A stretch of 64,000 nt of DNA from Molanna angustata (taxonomy: Eukaryota > Arthropoda > Insecta > Trichoptera > Molannidae). The notes beneath the pieces are model-generated. The model made no database searches. It saw nothing but the letters and a program-made list of their open reading frames with translations, and was not told the DNA's origin. A program made the translations under genes and the position numbers. Below are positions 1 through 11,354 of this stretch, in pieces. Location: NCBI GenBank assembly GCA_963576475.1, contig OY754990.1, positions 12,455,061 to 12,519,060 of the forward strand, in the 5' to 3' direction. Within the stretch, counting starts at the first letter, position 1. The number at the start of each line of letters is the position of its first letter.

Positions 1-597
1 TGTTATTTTGAACTACATATATACACTTTCTATAGATCCTGAGACTAAACTCTCTCAACTATGTTGTCGGTTCCTCTTTGTATGACTCAAAATGTCCATT
101 GTGCCTGGCCACAAGGCGAGACGGCTCGGTGGCCAGCCAGTTCAGCGAGCGAACAGTACCGTAATGTTCTCTCGACCAGCGAACCTAGTTTCGTGGCCAT
201 CACTCAACCAATCTATTTTACACTGGGGATTTTACTGTAATTTTCATCTTCTTGTCTTGTAATTTCATTGTCAAACGAATATTTTATTTATATTTTAACA
301 TCTGCACGTAGTGGATTTTGTCTCACAAACTTCTACCCTAATATACCCTAATATTTTTTTCTTTTACACTTTTAGTTTCAGTTCTTATGATTTATCTTTT
401 TTAATGTACATGAGCTAATAGTAATATTATGTAAACTTTGTTGGCTAATTTTTTGGTTATGTGTACCTACAAGATTTTTTTTTATATAGCTGTATGTTTA
501 CCGAAATATATAAAATAAAATAAAAATAAAAATACCCACATATTACGTATCACATCTCGCTATTTTATTTTCAATGTATTAAAACTGCGCTCATAGT
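1..597. other. Flanking AT-rich DNA, nothing recognised
   Basis: AT-rich, with scattered stops in all frames and no motif or repeat that I recognise. Confidence 0.5.
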
Positions 598-975
598 AAT
601 AATAATAATAATATAAGTAATTATATTATTATATAGCTCCGTTTATTGATCCAGGATCTTTCCAAGGGCTCGTATATTTCGGTCTTATGTTGTTCTACGA
701 AACAAAGCGGTTTTCTGTCCTTTTGAAAGTGTTCTTGTTTTGTGCACTGCGGACATCTGGAGGCAATTCTTTCCACTTTATAGAACCACTCACACTATAG
801 CATCGATCATAGTTGGCTCTGTCCAACTCCTTTGTTACTCTGTGATTCAGAAGACCTGAGTAAGATGCCTCCCAGATAGCTCTTTTCTCTGACACAGCTC
901 TTGAATGTATTGCGGTGCCAGGTTATTCAAAGCATTAAACACCGCTAAAAAATTTTTGTAGGCAATTCGCTCCGA
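598..975 (-). mobile_element. CR1/L2-like LINE, 3' end copy
   Basis: The minus-strand frame at 695-895 encodes a LINE C-terminal block (LLNHRVTKELDRANYDRCYS, then WKELPPDVRSAQNKNTFKR), ending in an (ATT)n tail at 598-615. The W(N/K)xLPPDIR..S...FK pattern is the tail of CR1/L2-type reverse transcriptase proteins. The same family recurs at 35215, 57975, 58775 and 60528. Confidence 0.75.
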
Positions 976-980
976 ACACT

Positions 981-1464
981 TCAACCAACTTCAATATTCC
1001 TGATCTGGATCACAGTTCGTTAAGAACAATATTAATGCCATGTGACACTAACAATATTAAAGCCTAATGTAATTTCGGTTCAATAAGAGATGATCACTTT
1101 AAAATAACAGCTCAAAAACTGAATGTACCTGAATTTACACGTGAAAATTAGTGTTACAATTATAAAATGGTTGCATTTACACGTGAGATCCAACTGTCGA
1201 TGGCGATAGTATGTAAAATTGATCAACCAACTTCAATATTCCTGATCTGGATCACAGTTCGTTAAGAACAATATTAATGCCATGTGACACTAACAATATT
1301 AAAGCCTAATGTAATTTCGGTTCAATAAGAGATGATCACTTTAAAATAACAGCTCAAAAACTGAATGTACCTGAATTTACACGTGAAAATTAGTGTTACA
1401 ATTATAAAATGGTTGCATTTACTCGTGAGATCCAACTGTCGATGGCGATAGTAGGTATGTAAAA
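981..1464. repeat. 242-bp tandem duplication
   Basis: Two consecutive copies begin at 981 and 1223 (TCAACCAACTTCAATATTCC) and are nearly identical; one has TTACACG where the other has TTACTCG, and the second gains GTAG near its end. No coding content. A fragment of the unit (GATCCAACTGTCGATGGCGA) recurs inverted near 14075-14100. Confidence 0.9.
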
Positions 1465-1479
1465 TTGAAGAATACGTAC

Positions 1480-1558
1480 CAAATTAATTTAAATAAATTT
1501 CTCCTCTTCTGGGGATCGAACCCAGGACGCCCGCACAGAAACCAAACGACTTACCAAA
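1480..1558 (-). mobile_element. tRNA-derived SINE, family 2 fragment
   Basis: Contains the reverse complement of a pol III B-box (GGGTTCGATCCC) and the sequence GGACGCCCGCACAGAAACC shared with the full copy at 41185-41400. Confidence 0.65.
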
Positions 1559-1974
1559 GAAAAAAAATGACATTAAAATTATCAAGTTTTCATAATAAAA
1601 TATTTAATTAAAAAAAAATATTTAACAAACTCATTTCGTGAAAATGCTGTAAAATTTTCAATACAAAATTTGAATTCTTTGTGTAGTGACTTGGTAGCGA
1701 GGATTATAGCGTTGGCCACGATCCACTCGAAAGATGATCTCTTTGTTTACATTATGCTTTCGAAGGATCACCTCATTATACCTTCTTGGTTTTCTTCTTT
1801 GACTGACATTCTTCGCTTATCGATATATGCGGAGATAATTGTCTGTCTTTTACTTTCAAGAAAATATTGATTTATGATAGCCTCTCTCCAAATAACTATA
1901 ACTTAACAATAAATGATTATTTCAATCTGTATACATACCTACATATTATTATCGTCATCATCTACAGGATGTCT

Positions 1975-2493
1975 CAAAATAAAGTTTATATTTTGTGGAT
2001 CGATTAAAAAAAAAGTAAGCCGTGTATCGAATTATTAATTATTAAAGTACACAATTTGGGAATTTATTTCTTAAAGATAATATCGTCCAAATGTAGAACC
2101 TCGCGTTCGCAGCACTCATTTAATACAACAGTAAAATTACTTATGACGGCTCGGCAGGTGGACTCTGTGATGGCTACCATTTCGTGACGGATAGTTTCTT
2201 TCAAATGGGCTATGGAAGTCAGTTTATTGACGGAAATTTTAGATTTAAGATAACCCCATAGATAAAGTTTATAGGGGTTAAATCAGGACTGCGTGGAGGC
2301 CAATTTATGTCACCTTGCCTGGGAAATTTTCACGAAGAGATGTATTGGACGTGTGTGACGTTGCTCCGTCCTCCTGGAACCATGTTCTTTGGTTATAGCC
2401 AGGAAAGTTTTGCAGTTCAGGCACCAAGAAGTCGTCTAACATCTCCACATAACGCTCTGAATACAAATATAAACTTTCTTTTGAGACACCTTG
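1975..2493 (-). mobile_element. Tc1/mariner-like element, internally deleted and broken
   Basis: 26-bp terminal inverted repeats (1975-2000 and 2468-2493; 23 of 26 match) are flanked by TA on both sides, the Tc1/mariner target. The minus strand carries the C-terminal half of a DDE transposase: TWFQEDGATSHTSNTSLREN, FPGK and, across a frame break, NWPPRSPDLTPINF with the third acidic region degraded. At 519 bp it is far below the usual 1.3 kb and has lost its N-terminal DNA-binding half. Confidence 0.8.
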
Positions 2494-2499
2494 TATAAT

Positions 2500-2870
2500 G
2501 TTTATTTTATTATTGCTTGTTATCTCCCCCCCCCCAACCTTCTCACTCCACTCGTGTAGATCCATCTCTGTCACTCCTTTTGTCGCGGGCCAATCAGAGC
2601 GTGTCGTATCCGATTCATTTTGTATGGTGACCAGCCTAAAATAATTATTATCATCGTTATTTTATACCATTAAGAGGACATACATATAACGCTAAATCTA
2701 GTGACTGAAAACATGATATATTAAAACCGCCTAATACACTATAAAGTTACGTGTTAGTAAGGGTAATTATCGAGTGCGTAAAAAAAGGTTTATACGTGAT
2801 TTTAATTATAGGTAACCCAAAGTTTGATAATTTTTGCATTTTAAGAACAAACCTTAACCTTATTCCTACC
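2500..2870. other. Spacer, nothing recognised
   Basis: AT-rich with a short C-run at 2526-2534. No gene or repeat recognised. Confidence 0.4.
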
Positions 2871-2875
2871 AATCG

Positions 2876-3190
2876 CAAAATGCCGTCTGTTGAATAAATG
2901 GCAGTCATATTGGGACACAAGCTCACTGAAAAAGGGTAGAGTTTACAAAATGACCCGACAAACAATTATCAATAAGCCATGGTTTCATGATAAAGCTTTT
3001 GACAAACATTCCATCAGTGTTATGTGTCGTATCCGCATGGGACACCGTTGTACCAGAGAGCATTTAAAAAAAATATATGGATCATTGATAGCAGTCTCTG
3101 CGAGTGTATGATTAGTGATGAGACACTGGATCATTTATTTCTTGAATGCCCCATAAACGATAGGTATCCATCCTTTTTTACTGACCTCAC
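2876..3190 (+). pseudogene. LINE C-terminal remnant (Jockey-like, zinc-knuckle tail)
   Basis: The frame reads WQSYWDTSSLKKGRVYKMTR, then RIRMGHRCTREHLKKIYG, then after one frame break a C-x-C...H..L.C block (CECMISDETLDHLFLECP). This matches the tail of non-LTR retrotransposon proteins after the RT. Broken by at least one frameshift. Confidence 0.65.
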
Positions 3191-3199
3191 ATTGTGAAG

Positions 3200-4225
3200 A
3201 CAAATGTGAGGACATTGTTGAGCTACAATTCCAGGCAGGTGATTATTTTGATCAAAAAATTCATCAAAATTAATGACATTAAAATCTAACTCTGTAAATA
3301 AAATTGAAATTGATTGAAGTAAAATAAGTATACAAAAATAATTTAGGTGTCTCTCTATTTAGACAATTTAATATGTTAACTTATATGGCTGAGAACACTC
3401 ATTAACGGGTGAAGAGCCAATATAAAAAAAATAACAAACCTTACTTGAAATGAAAAAAGTTTATCGGTCATTCACTTTGATTTTATGCACTCTTTAAGCT
3501 TATAAAAGATTTATTTCTCTACGACACATATTTATGGAGTAATTAAAAAAAATGCTTTATAAAAGGATATTTGTTATATTTTTTTAGGGCAATTTAGGCT
3601 GAATTTTAAAATTGTGTGACATACATTCACTAGAGAAATGTTGAAAACACTTCTGGTATTTTTTTCTAGAAACACACTGTTTAACATATTTGAGGAATTT
3701 GGTTTGAAATTGGGGTGTTTAGGTTTATATGCCCCCTCACAATGGCTATTAGTCGTTGAGGCCGTATCAAAAGTGAAGTTCTATTCCATCAGTATCAATT
3801 CAATTGAATTTCATTTAAATTATAAATTACCTATCAATAGTAAATCTTATCGTATCTACAGATATAAGCGTGCGATTGGAAAAAAAATATTGCATTTATT
3901 TCCAATCATTTCTTGAAATCTATTCGGCTATCAAAGATGACGCAATTGAATTTTATCAAGCAAATAATTTCCTGTTCCCTGGATTATATGCGTCGTGGTT
4001 TTTTTATATAGTTTGAGTAATCAATCAATCAATCTCTTGTATAAATTATACACAATATGCTTACTATTTATTTTTTCAGCCATCACTTGTCTGTCTGTCA
4101 AAGTTGGATAAGTTTTGACACAGTGGTCGTTCAGATGGTGATAATGTGCATCCACGCATTACCCCTTTATTCATTGTTAACCATGTTGTGAGTGATATGT
4201 ACATTCCGATGAATATTGTCTCAAC
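3200..4225. other. AT-rich stretch with possible retroelement tail
   Basis: A weak open frame (3638-3916) continues with a frame change to about 4012 and is followed by a (AATC)n run at 4018-4033, which looks like a LINE 3' tail, but I cannot match the protein to a family. Confidence 0.3.
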
Positions 4226-4385
4226 TGGATGGTCTCAGAGCGGTTTGCGCGCTGGATTAGTAATCTAGTGGTTTCTAGTTCGAATCCTGTCACGACCGAT
4301 TTCGTTCACCGATAGCGCAAGCATTTATGCTTAATTTATAGAACGTATGAGAATATATGTATTTGTACTTGTTGCAAGTAATGGC
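4226..4385 (+). mobile_element. tRNA-Thr-like SINE, family 1
   Basis: Starts with a tRNA-like head (CAGAGCGGTTTGCGCGCTGG, loop with AGT, B-box AGTTCGAATCC) and continues with the family body CACAAGCATTTATGCTTAA. Diverged relative to the other copies. Confidence 0.75.
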
Positions 4386-4404
4386 AGGATGCAACCTGTT
4401 TATA

Positions 4405-4625
4405 TACTAGGTCAATACATCTCAATTCTGGGTCAATAAATCTCAACATTACATCAATAACTATCACAACTGGGTCAATACATCTCAACATTACATCAAT
4501 ACATCTCAATACTGGGTCAATACATCTCACTACTGGGTCAATATAACTCAATTTTGGATCATTACATCTCTACATTACATCAATACATCTCACTACTGGG
4601 TCAATACATCTCAATTCATCCAGGT
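4405..4625. repeat. Degenerate ~20-bp tandem repeat
   Basis: About ten imperfect copies of a unit such as TGGGTCAATACATCTCAATA, alternating with ACATCAATACATCTCAACATT variants. The minus-strand 71-codon frame over it is only the repeat read through. Confidence 0.85.
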
Positions 4626-4685
4626 CATGAAATCCATAGTCTCAGAATGTTGTGAGACTATGGATTTATATTTACATACATACCA

Positions 4686-5252
4686 TCACGCCATGTCCCT
4701 CACGGGGTAGGCAGAGAGAACCGAACGCCACATTTTTCTATCTTGACACGCATTCATCGCCTCCTCAACATTCATACATCGTCTTATATATGTTCGTCTG
4801 TTGTTCACGCTTCTTACATTTCCATCTTTCAAAATATCGTTTACATGGTCGTGCCATCCTTTTCTTGGGCGCCCGCGACCTCTTATTCCGTTCCTGTCAG
4901 ATTTGTATATTTTCTTCGTCAGGCGTTCTTCTTTCATTCTCCCCAAGTGGCCAAACCATCTCAATGTGTTAACTTTCATTCTGTTAATTACATCTTTCTT
5001 TATCTTACATTCTTTCCTTGTATCTTCATTCCGAACTCTATCATACATCGTTCTGTTACAAATTCTTCTAAGCGATCTCATTTCAACTGCATTTATTCTG
5101 CTTTCGTGCGACTTCTGCCATGTCCAGGTCTCACTTGCATACGTCAATGTTGGCACTACGATTGCGTTATGAATGGCAACTTTAGCGTCTCTTGATATGT
5201 TGCGATCATTCATAACTGGTCTAAGTGCTCCATTCACTCTGTTTCCTGCCAT
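4686..5252 (-). pseudogene. LINE ORF part 3: C-terminal domain
   Basis: Continues with LTYASETWTWQKSHESRINA, RWFGHLGRM, RGRPRKGWHDHVNDILKDG and ends SVLSAYPVRDMA near the element 3' end. Overlapping plus-strand frames are shadows. Confidence 0.85.
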
Positions 5253-5986
5253 AACTCTTCTTTCAATATCCTTATCAGGCCGTCCATTCCGTTGGACATA
5301 CTACCCAGATAGACATACTCGTCGACTTGTTCAAGCCATTCATTCTCTACTTTTATTTGACACACTGTTCTGCTTTCACTCTTTTCAAAGACCATTACCT
5401 TTGATTTGCTGGCATTCATTTTAAGTCCGTTTTCTATGCATCCTTCATATACCATACTTACAAGATACTGTAACTCTTCCATACTTTCGGCTAACAATAC
5501 TTTGTCGTCTGCATACATCAGATCACGTACTGTTACAGTACTCAGTTTCAGACCCTTACTTTCATACTTAAGGGCTCTTATGCAGAAATCAATGTAGAGA
5601 TTAAAGAGCCAAGGGGACAACACGCACGCCTGTCTAACGCCATTATTTATAGAGAACCAAGTTGTTGTTGTGTCGTTAACACGAACACATGCTTTGCTGT
5701 TCTCATATAATGAAGCGATTGCACGTATCAGCTTACTCTTCACTCCGTACATCGATAGTATATTCCATAGTTTTTCTCTTACGACTTTATCATAGGCCTT
5801 TTCAAGGTCTATAAAGGCGCAGAAAAGTTTTTGGTTTTTTCCCAAAACCTTTTCTGTGACCATACGTAAAGAAAAAATTTGGTCTATACATCCTGCCGTC
5901 AACAAAAGCCCCTTGAGCATCCCAAATCTTGCTCTCTGTAACCTTTCGTACTCTTTGATCCAGGATCCTTGCATACATCTTACCAA
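5234..5986 (-). pseudogene. LINE ORF part 2: RT palm and thumb
   Basis: From about residue 45 this frame continues the RT: FCAFIDLEKAYDKVVREKLW, GVRQACVLSPWLFNLYIDF, LMYADDKVLLAES. Catalytic Asp residues of FIDLEKAYD and YADD are intact; the frame is lost near 5245. Confidence 0.85.
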
Positions 5987-7550
5987 CTGAGCTTAGCAAA
6001 CTTATGGCTCTATAGTTTTTGCAGTCGAGCTTCGATCCTTTACCTTTATACAAAGGTACCACGACTGCATTTCTCCAGTCTGAGGGAGTGTGTCCTTCTT
6101 TCCAACATTTGTTGAAAAGAGAGAGACACCACTCCAACGTCTGTTCGCCGCCATATTTTATAAGTTCAGCTGATACACTGTCATACCCGGCAGCTTTCCC
6201 CGCTTTCGCGTGTTTTACTGCTTCAAACACTTCTTCTTGCGTTATTTCATCCTTATCATCTTCACTTACTTGCCATGTTCTTTGACTCACGTCCCCTCTT
6301 ACTCCGCTATCATACAGTTCCTCGAAATATTCTTGCCATCGCTCTTTCACGCCATCTTCGTCTATAATTATTTTTCCATCTTTATCATTTATTCCTTTCG
6401 AAGCTTTCACAGTTCCATTTTTTCTTTTCGCTTCGCCTTTCCAGAACATTTTCATGTTTCCATGAAAGTCGTTGGCTATTTTCAGGCTTTCTTTCTCTTT
6501 TACACCATCTTTTTCCCTTTTTACTGTGTCTTTGACTACTTTCTTGCATACTTTATAATTCTCTTTTGCTCTTTCTTCATTATTCGATCCTTTCGCGGCT
6601 AATAATGCCATCCATGCTTTCTTCTTTTCACCCACAACTATCTTAACACTCTCATTCCACCAAGCATCGCCTTTCTTTCCACCTCTTTTAGCAATACCAC
6701 AGATATTCTTCGATGTCTTACACACGGTTTCTTTCAGCGTAGTCCATGCTTCCTCAATATTTCTTCTACTGTGTATTGCTTTAAAGAGTTCGTTTCCAGT
6801 CTCTTTTGCATACTGATTTCTTACACTCTCATCTTGCAGCCTTTCTACCTTGGTTCGCTTCGGTGGATCACTTCGGTGTGTTTTAGAGCGCCACCCGGTG
6901 AACAAATCAATTCTTGATATTAGCAAGTAGTGGTCTGTCTCCAATTCCGCGCCCCTATACACTCTAGTATCCACTGTCGCTTTCCTTAGTGCGGCGTCAA
7001 CACATACATAGTCAATTATCGACCTTTCATTCCCTCTTTCCCATGTATACTGGTGAATTCTTTTGTGGCTGAATACTGAGTTCGCCACAAACAGATTCCC
7101 TTCCGTGCATACTTCCAATAGTCTTTTACCATTGTCATTCACTCTAATATCGCCGTGAGGTCCAAGGACTGACTCAAAATCTTTCCTACGGACACCCACC
7201 CATCCATTTAGGTCTCCAGTCAGAATCACTCTTTCATTATCCTTTCTTTCGTTCATTATCTCGGTCACACTGTTCCAGAAATCATCCTTTTCACTCTCAC
7301 TATCGGAGTTTCCGGGCGCATATCCTATTATTAGGAATACGCTTGTGATTCCGATCTTCAGCCTTACCCACATGAGTCTAGAGTTTTTTAGCTTGTACTC
7401 TTTCATACATTTCCCCATTCGTTTCGCTAGAATCACACCAACTCCTTTGCATGCAAATTCGTCACTCTTCACTCCCGACCATAGTTCTATCATACCATCA
7501 TTCCTAACGTTCATCCCCCTACCTTTCTTTTTTGTCTCACTTACACACAA
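5802..7550 (-). pseudogene. LINE ORF part 1: AP endonuclease plus RT fingers
   Basis: 582-codon open frame holding most of the endonuclease (about residues 1-215), a Lys-rich linker, and the first RT blocks (HTPSDWRNAVVVPLYKGKG, NYRAISLLSSVGKMYARILD). It loses frame near 5830, where the RT continues in another frame. Confidence 0.85.
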
Positions 7551-7745
7551 TACATCTATTTCTTAACCTTTTATTACATCGCACAATTCATTCATCTTTC
7601 TATCCATTCATCTTTCTATCCATTCCTCCTCTTATATTCCAGACTCCCAATCTGCACTCGGCTCTCCTCTTTTCGCCTACCCCCTGGACCGTAACATGAC
7701 GAGTGGCGGGCTTCATCGATGTTCTCCCGGCAGAGCCCAGGGGGC

Positions 7746-8189
7746 TCTGTATGCTTTATATTTACATCCTTATTGATAATCTGAAATTTTATGTTGATAT
7801 CTTGAATACTTTTGGAAATATGATTTTTCAAAATTTGAAAAAAAAAAATTTATTGTTACCGAGGTTTTGGCCGGAGAAACATGGTTATAGTAAAAAATTA
7901 AAACTTGACAATTTTCATCATATCAGAATGATTTTTTTCACTCATATTTTCTAAAAACTCTCTTACGTAACTTTCTATCAAAACAAAATTATAAAATGCA
8001 ATTTTCAAAAAAAGGGGCCTCCGCTTACCAAAGGTTTTTTTTAACACCTTTAAAACTTCAATCTATTACATCCTGGAAGAAAATTGATGGCTATTTGTCT
8101 GCCAATATTTCTAAATGCAATTCATCATAAATTACCTATTTGAAATAATCTCGAGAAAATGATCGATATTTGAGATTTTCAATTTTGTT
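7746..8189. other. AT-rich spacer, nothing recognised
   Basis: No coding or repeat signal beyond poly-A/T runs. Confidence 0.4.
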
Positions 8190-8262
8190 TACAGTCAGGA
8201 TCTGTGAGTTCTTAAGTCTCCAGAATGTTGCGACTAGTTATTACCCATTAGTTGCCGGAGAA
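8190..8262 (+). mobile_element. SINE family 3 fragment
   Basis: TCAGGATCTGTGAG, CTTAAGTCTCCAGAATGTTG and ATTAGTTGCCGGAGAAG match the body of the copies at 37915 and 49795. Confidence 0.55.
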
Positions 8263-10227
8263 GCAATACATAATGAAAATGTACATATTTCGAATCCAGT
8301 ATCATATGAAGGAAAAATATTATAGGATTTATTCCAGGAATTGTCTCCGAAGAATTAATTACCTAAATATTTTACGAGAAACTATAACAATTCCAAGTAG
8401 ATGTGAATTATGTTTCTATAGATATATGTACCTACCAGTTTCTCTTTACTCAGTCCACAAATAATAATAATGTTGCTTTAGTTCTTGGCGCGTGGAGAAA
8501 ACCTCAAATGTTTATTTTGTAGATTGAACGGTCCTCTGCAAATATGTATGAGCCCCGCCTGTTTTCTCTCCTCCATTATCATTTCATTGTCCCTCAACGT
8601 TCTCTCGTCCCCAGTTCTGAAAGTATACTAATCCGCTGGTGTTATTACAACTGAAAAAGGTTGTTTTGTGGTTGTCCTTCATCTTTTCCTAATTTAATTC
8701 AATCTATTGATTCAACCTAATTTAATTCAATATATAGATTTACCTACTACGAAGCGATCTTTCGAATTCTGTCTTTCCCCTTACTTATAACCCGGATCTT
8801 TTAATGTCTGAATTAACTTTTTTTTGCAGATTGCAAACTATTCCAAACTCTACTACTTTACGCAAATTATTATAACTGGTTTCCCTTACTTAGCCATGTT
8901 AATAAAATATGTATAGAATCATAGTATAATTGTCATTTCAACTCGCCATTTTTCAATTTCTCACTAAAATTCAAATTACACTACCAATCTACCAAAGTTG
9001 CCCACAGTCCGTTGTCTGGCATTCGGATTTTGATAAATAAACATTGCCTAAAAACAAATATTGCGTTTATTGTAAAAAACGACGTACGTATGCAGTTGTG
9101 TCGACTATTTTTAAAAATCAAATAACATTTATTCTTCCTCTATAATAATAACGAAATAACTAATTTCCTCTATGGTTAATATTCATTCACGGGCATCTCC
9201 ATCCTATTTAGTTCTCAAAGCATTTCACGCTATTTGTCTTGCTTGAATATTTTTTGCGGCACAAAATCTTTAAAATAATTTTCATCTCTTGAGGTGCTCG
9301 TATTATCTCTTTAGTTACGTAAATCTGATAATAATATGGTAGATTTTTAGATTTTATGGGTTTCTTATCGGGTATTGCCGCATATTTTTATTAGAAATTA
9401 TTTTGGAATATTTCTTCGTCTGTCTTTTTGCTTTGTTAGATTCAATTGTGTATGAATATTTTGTGTCGTTTATTTGATTTTGGGTGTTGGTTGTTATTGT
9501 TGTTATCTTGTCGTCATTGTTGTTCTGTGCCCCTCGGCGTTGTTAGCGCTTCGCTTGTCTTCGTCCACTGTCGGCGGTTTTGGTTGCTTCTGTGAGACAA
9601 CCTTCAGCGATCTCACCGTTTATTCGTCTCCTGTTGCAGATCCGACTACTTCGCTGAGTCAATCCACTCCTTGGACTTCGGTTCTTCTTTTGACTGTGTC
9701 CACAAAAGTTGTCAGGCTCTTTAGACTATCATCTTCTGTGTAATTAATTGATTTATTGACGGTTTTTTTATAGTAGTGTGAAACTATTTTAAAAACAATA
9801 TCAGTTGACACGATTTACTCGCACGCCAGTAATGGGAGACCTGCGGCTGACGTTGCGCTTTATCAGTGTTATTATGTTCGTGACTCATCTATAAACTTGT
9901 TTGATATGCATAGGCCGGTGTTTCCGGAAATGCTCACTACTAGTGAAAAGTGTAGCGAGTGTTTCTTTCATCGGTAATAATACAAGACTGCAGTGAATGG
10001 ATGTCTATCTGCGGTGGCTGCTCCTCAATATCGACACCGTCGTCTGAGCTGTGTAAACGTTTCTTATCGCTTCCTTATCTCGACTCAGATATGGAACGAT
10101 TAATCATAGCCGCCGATTTCGAGTAATCTCAAAAATTTAGTCGAACGGTTATAGTCCGAGTGTAATGTTCCCGTTTGGAATTTGGCCGACTCCCCTTCGT
10201 TTGTGCACCATACCCAGACACGGCGCG
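8263..10227 (+). other. Upstream region of par-1 exon 1
   Basis: AT-rich to about 9470, then rising GC towards exon 1. This probably includes promoter and 5' UTR of the long form. Arthropod initiator-like TCAGT motifs occur near 9803 and 9863, but no start site can be chosen. Antisense of 9480-9740 resembles a broken coding sequence with several stops; not assigned. Confidence 0.35.
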
Positions 10228-10236
10228 ATGGTTTAG
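10228..10236 (+). promoter_or_regulatory. Two-codon upstream ORF before the exon 1 start
   Basis: ATG GTT TAG lies 21 bases before the exon 1 ATG and in the same frame. If transcribed, it would be a minimal start-stop-like uORF that could reduce initiation at 10258. Whether the 5' UTR includes it is not known, because no transcription start can be assigned here. Confidence 0.35.
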
Positions 10237-10257
10237 TGAACGGAGGAGACGAGAGAT

Positions 10258-11235
10258 ATGGAGAGGAAGCTGAACAGGGAAGACTTCGGACGCTGGAGCT
10301 TCCGGACACCTAACAAGGGAGCACCGCCGTTGTCTCCGCCCAAACCTCCGCAAACAAATGGCGTGGACAGACCCTCGGCCATCTCCCTCGCTATGATGGA
10401 CAGACCTCCACCGGTCATCGCCGCCGCAGCCGACAAGAGTTCGGCGTGCGTCACCGTCTCGTCCGTCCTCGCTAGCAAACTCTACGAGCAGAAAAACCAG
10501 AGACCTTACGAGGCGAACTCCGTCGCATTGACGCCCAAACGGCACGACCTTCTCTCCAAGGCCCCGACGGTCAACAGAACTGTGCCGATACAGCTCAAAT
10601 CGTTCAACACGCCGGAAATGGCCAACGGGCCGACAAAAACTACCGTTAAAGACAATGTGACCGTGATAAAAATAGAATCTACGAGTGATGCTCTGGATTA
10701 CCTCCAGAAGCAGATCAACGAAATGGAGAAGGGGATCGCGCTCAAAGACACGGCGGATAGTCCGTCAGCAGAAGACGAGGTCTTCGTCAGGAGCCGGTAC
10801 GGGGAGCACGAGAACCTCTTCAAGACCGGCAAGAGCGACAGCGGCGAGGACTCGCCGATCGGCGACGGCGGCAGGACGGCCTTCAACCGGGGCGAGGGCA
10901 CGAGGAACTCGACAGGCGGCGCCCCGCCCATCGGTATGACGGGGGTGCGTGGCAGGGCTACGAGCAACCTGCTCAAGCCAGGGCTGAGCGACGTGGCCGT
11001 GGTGGGGATGCCCTCGAAGGAGACAGAGACGGACGGGTGCCGGCCCTCGAAGAATTTCTCCCGGGGCGAAGCCACTAGGAACTCTACGGGGGGCGCGACT
11101 ACGGCTCCAACCTCACGCCCCCGCGCCCCCTTCCTCTCTCGGAACAACAGCGACGCCCAAGGTCAGCCTAGACCTGCTGTCAAGAGGATGACCCCTATAG
11201 TGAGACCGCCTCCGCCCATGCCCAAGGATAAACAG
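10258..11235 (+). CDS. par-1: par-1/MARK exon 1 (long isoform), disordered N-terminal region
   Basis: A 326-codon open exon starts at ATG 10258 (MERKLNREDF) and ends at a consensus donor (CAG/GTAAAA) in phase 0, matching the phase-0 kinase exon at 33255. An in-frame TAG at 10234 fixes this ATG as the first usable start. The protein is Pro/Ser/Lys-rich and has no recognisable folded domain; one helix-prone stretch (DYLQKQINEMEKG, about 150-162) could be a short coiled coil. A motif RGExTRNSTGGA occurs twice (about residues 211-223 and 270-282). The exon is GC-rich and codon-like, unlike its AT-rich surroundings. That it is coding is well supported. Joining it to par-1 is an inference from phase, strand and the absence of other acceptor exons over the next 22 kb; I do not recognise the sequence itself. 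It could be the start of a separate gene. Confidence 0.65.
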
Positions 11236-11354
11236 GTAAAATTATTGGACTTATACTTTTTCGAGTGTATGGAAGTGTATAAGTTTGTCATATTCTAAAA
11301 TTCTATTCAAAAAATCATTTCAAATTCAAGTTATTGTAAATGAAATAAAACAGT

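Larger units (their letters stand above)
4673..7745 (-). mobile_element. RTE-like non-LTR retrotransposon, nearly full length, inactivated
   Basis: About 3.07 kb, near the usual RTE length. On the minus strand: an endonuclease domain (CVSETKKKGRG, ILTGDLNGWVG, SIIDYVCVD, ETDHYLL), then reverse transcriptase (RNAVVVPLYKGKGSKLDCKN, FIDLEKAYDKV, YADD at about 5505-5520) and a C-terminal domain (RWFGHLGRM, GRGRPRKGWHDHVNDIL) ending SAYPVRDMA. The 3' end is CATGGCGTGATGGTATGTATG, shared by many fragments in this window. Lesions: a 16-bp duplication near 7590-7620 and a stop near 7565 in the endonuclease start, and frame changes near 5830 and 5245. It copies itself by nicking the target and reverse transcribing in place, but this copy cannot. 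Confidence 0.85.

Noticed and set aside
9474..9743. 89-codon Val/Ser/Leu-rich frame upstream of exon 1
   Set aside because: Starts at a non-ATG codon and has no recognisable motif. The antisense looks more like an old broken coding sequence, with stops.
10129..11147. Minus-strand and alternate-frame ORFs (up to 149 codons) over exon 1
   Set aside because: They are GC-driven shadows of the plus-strand exon, which has an upstream stop, a start and a consensus donor in its own frame.
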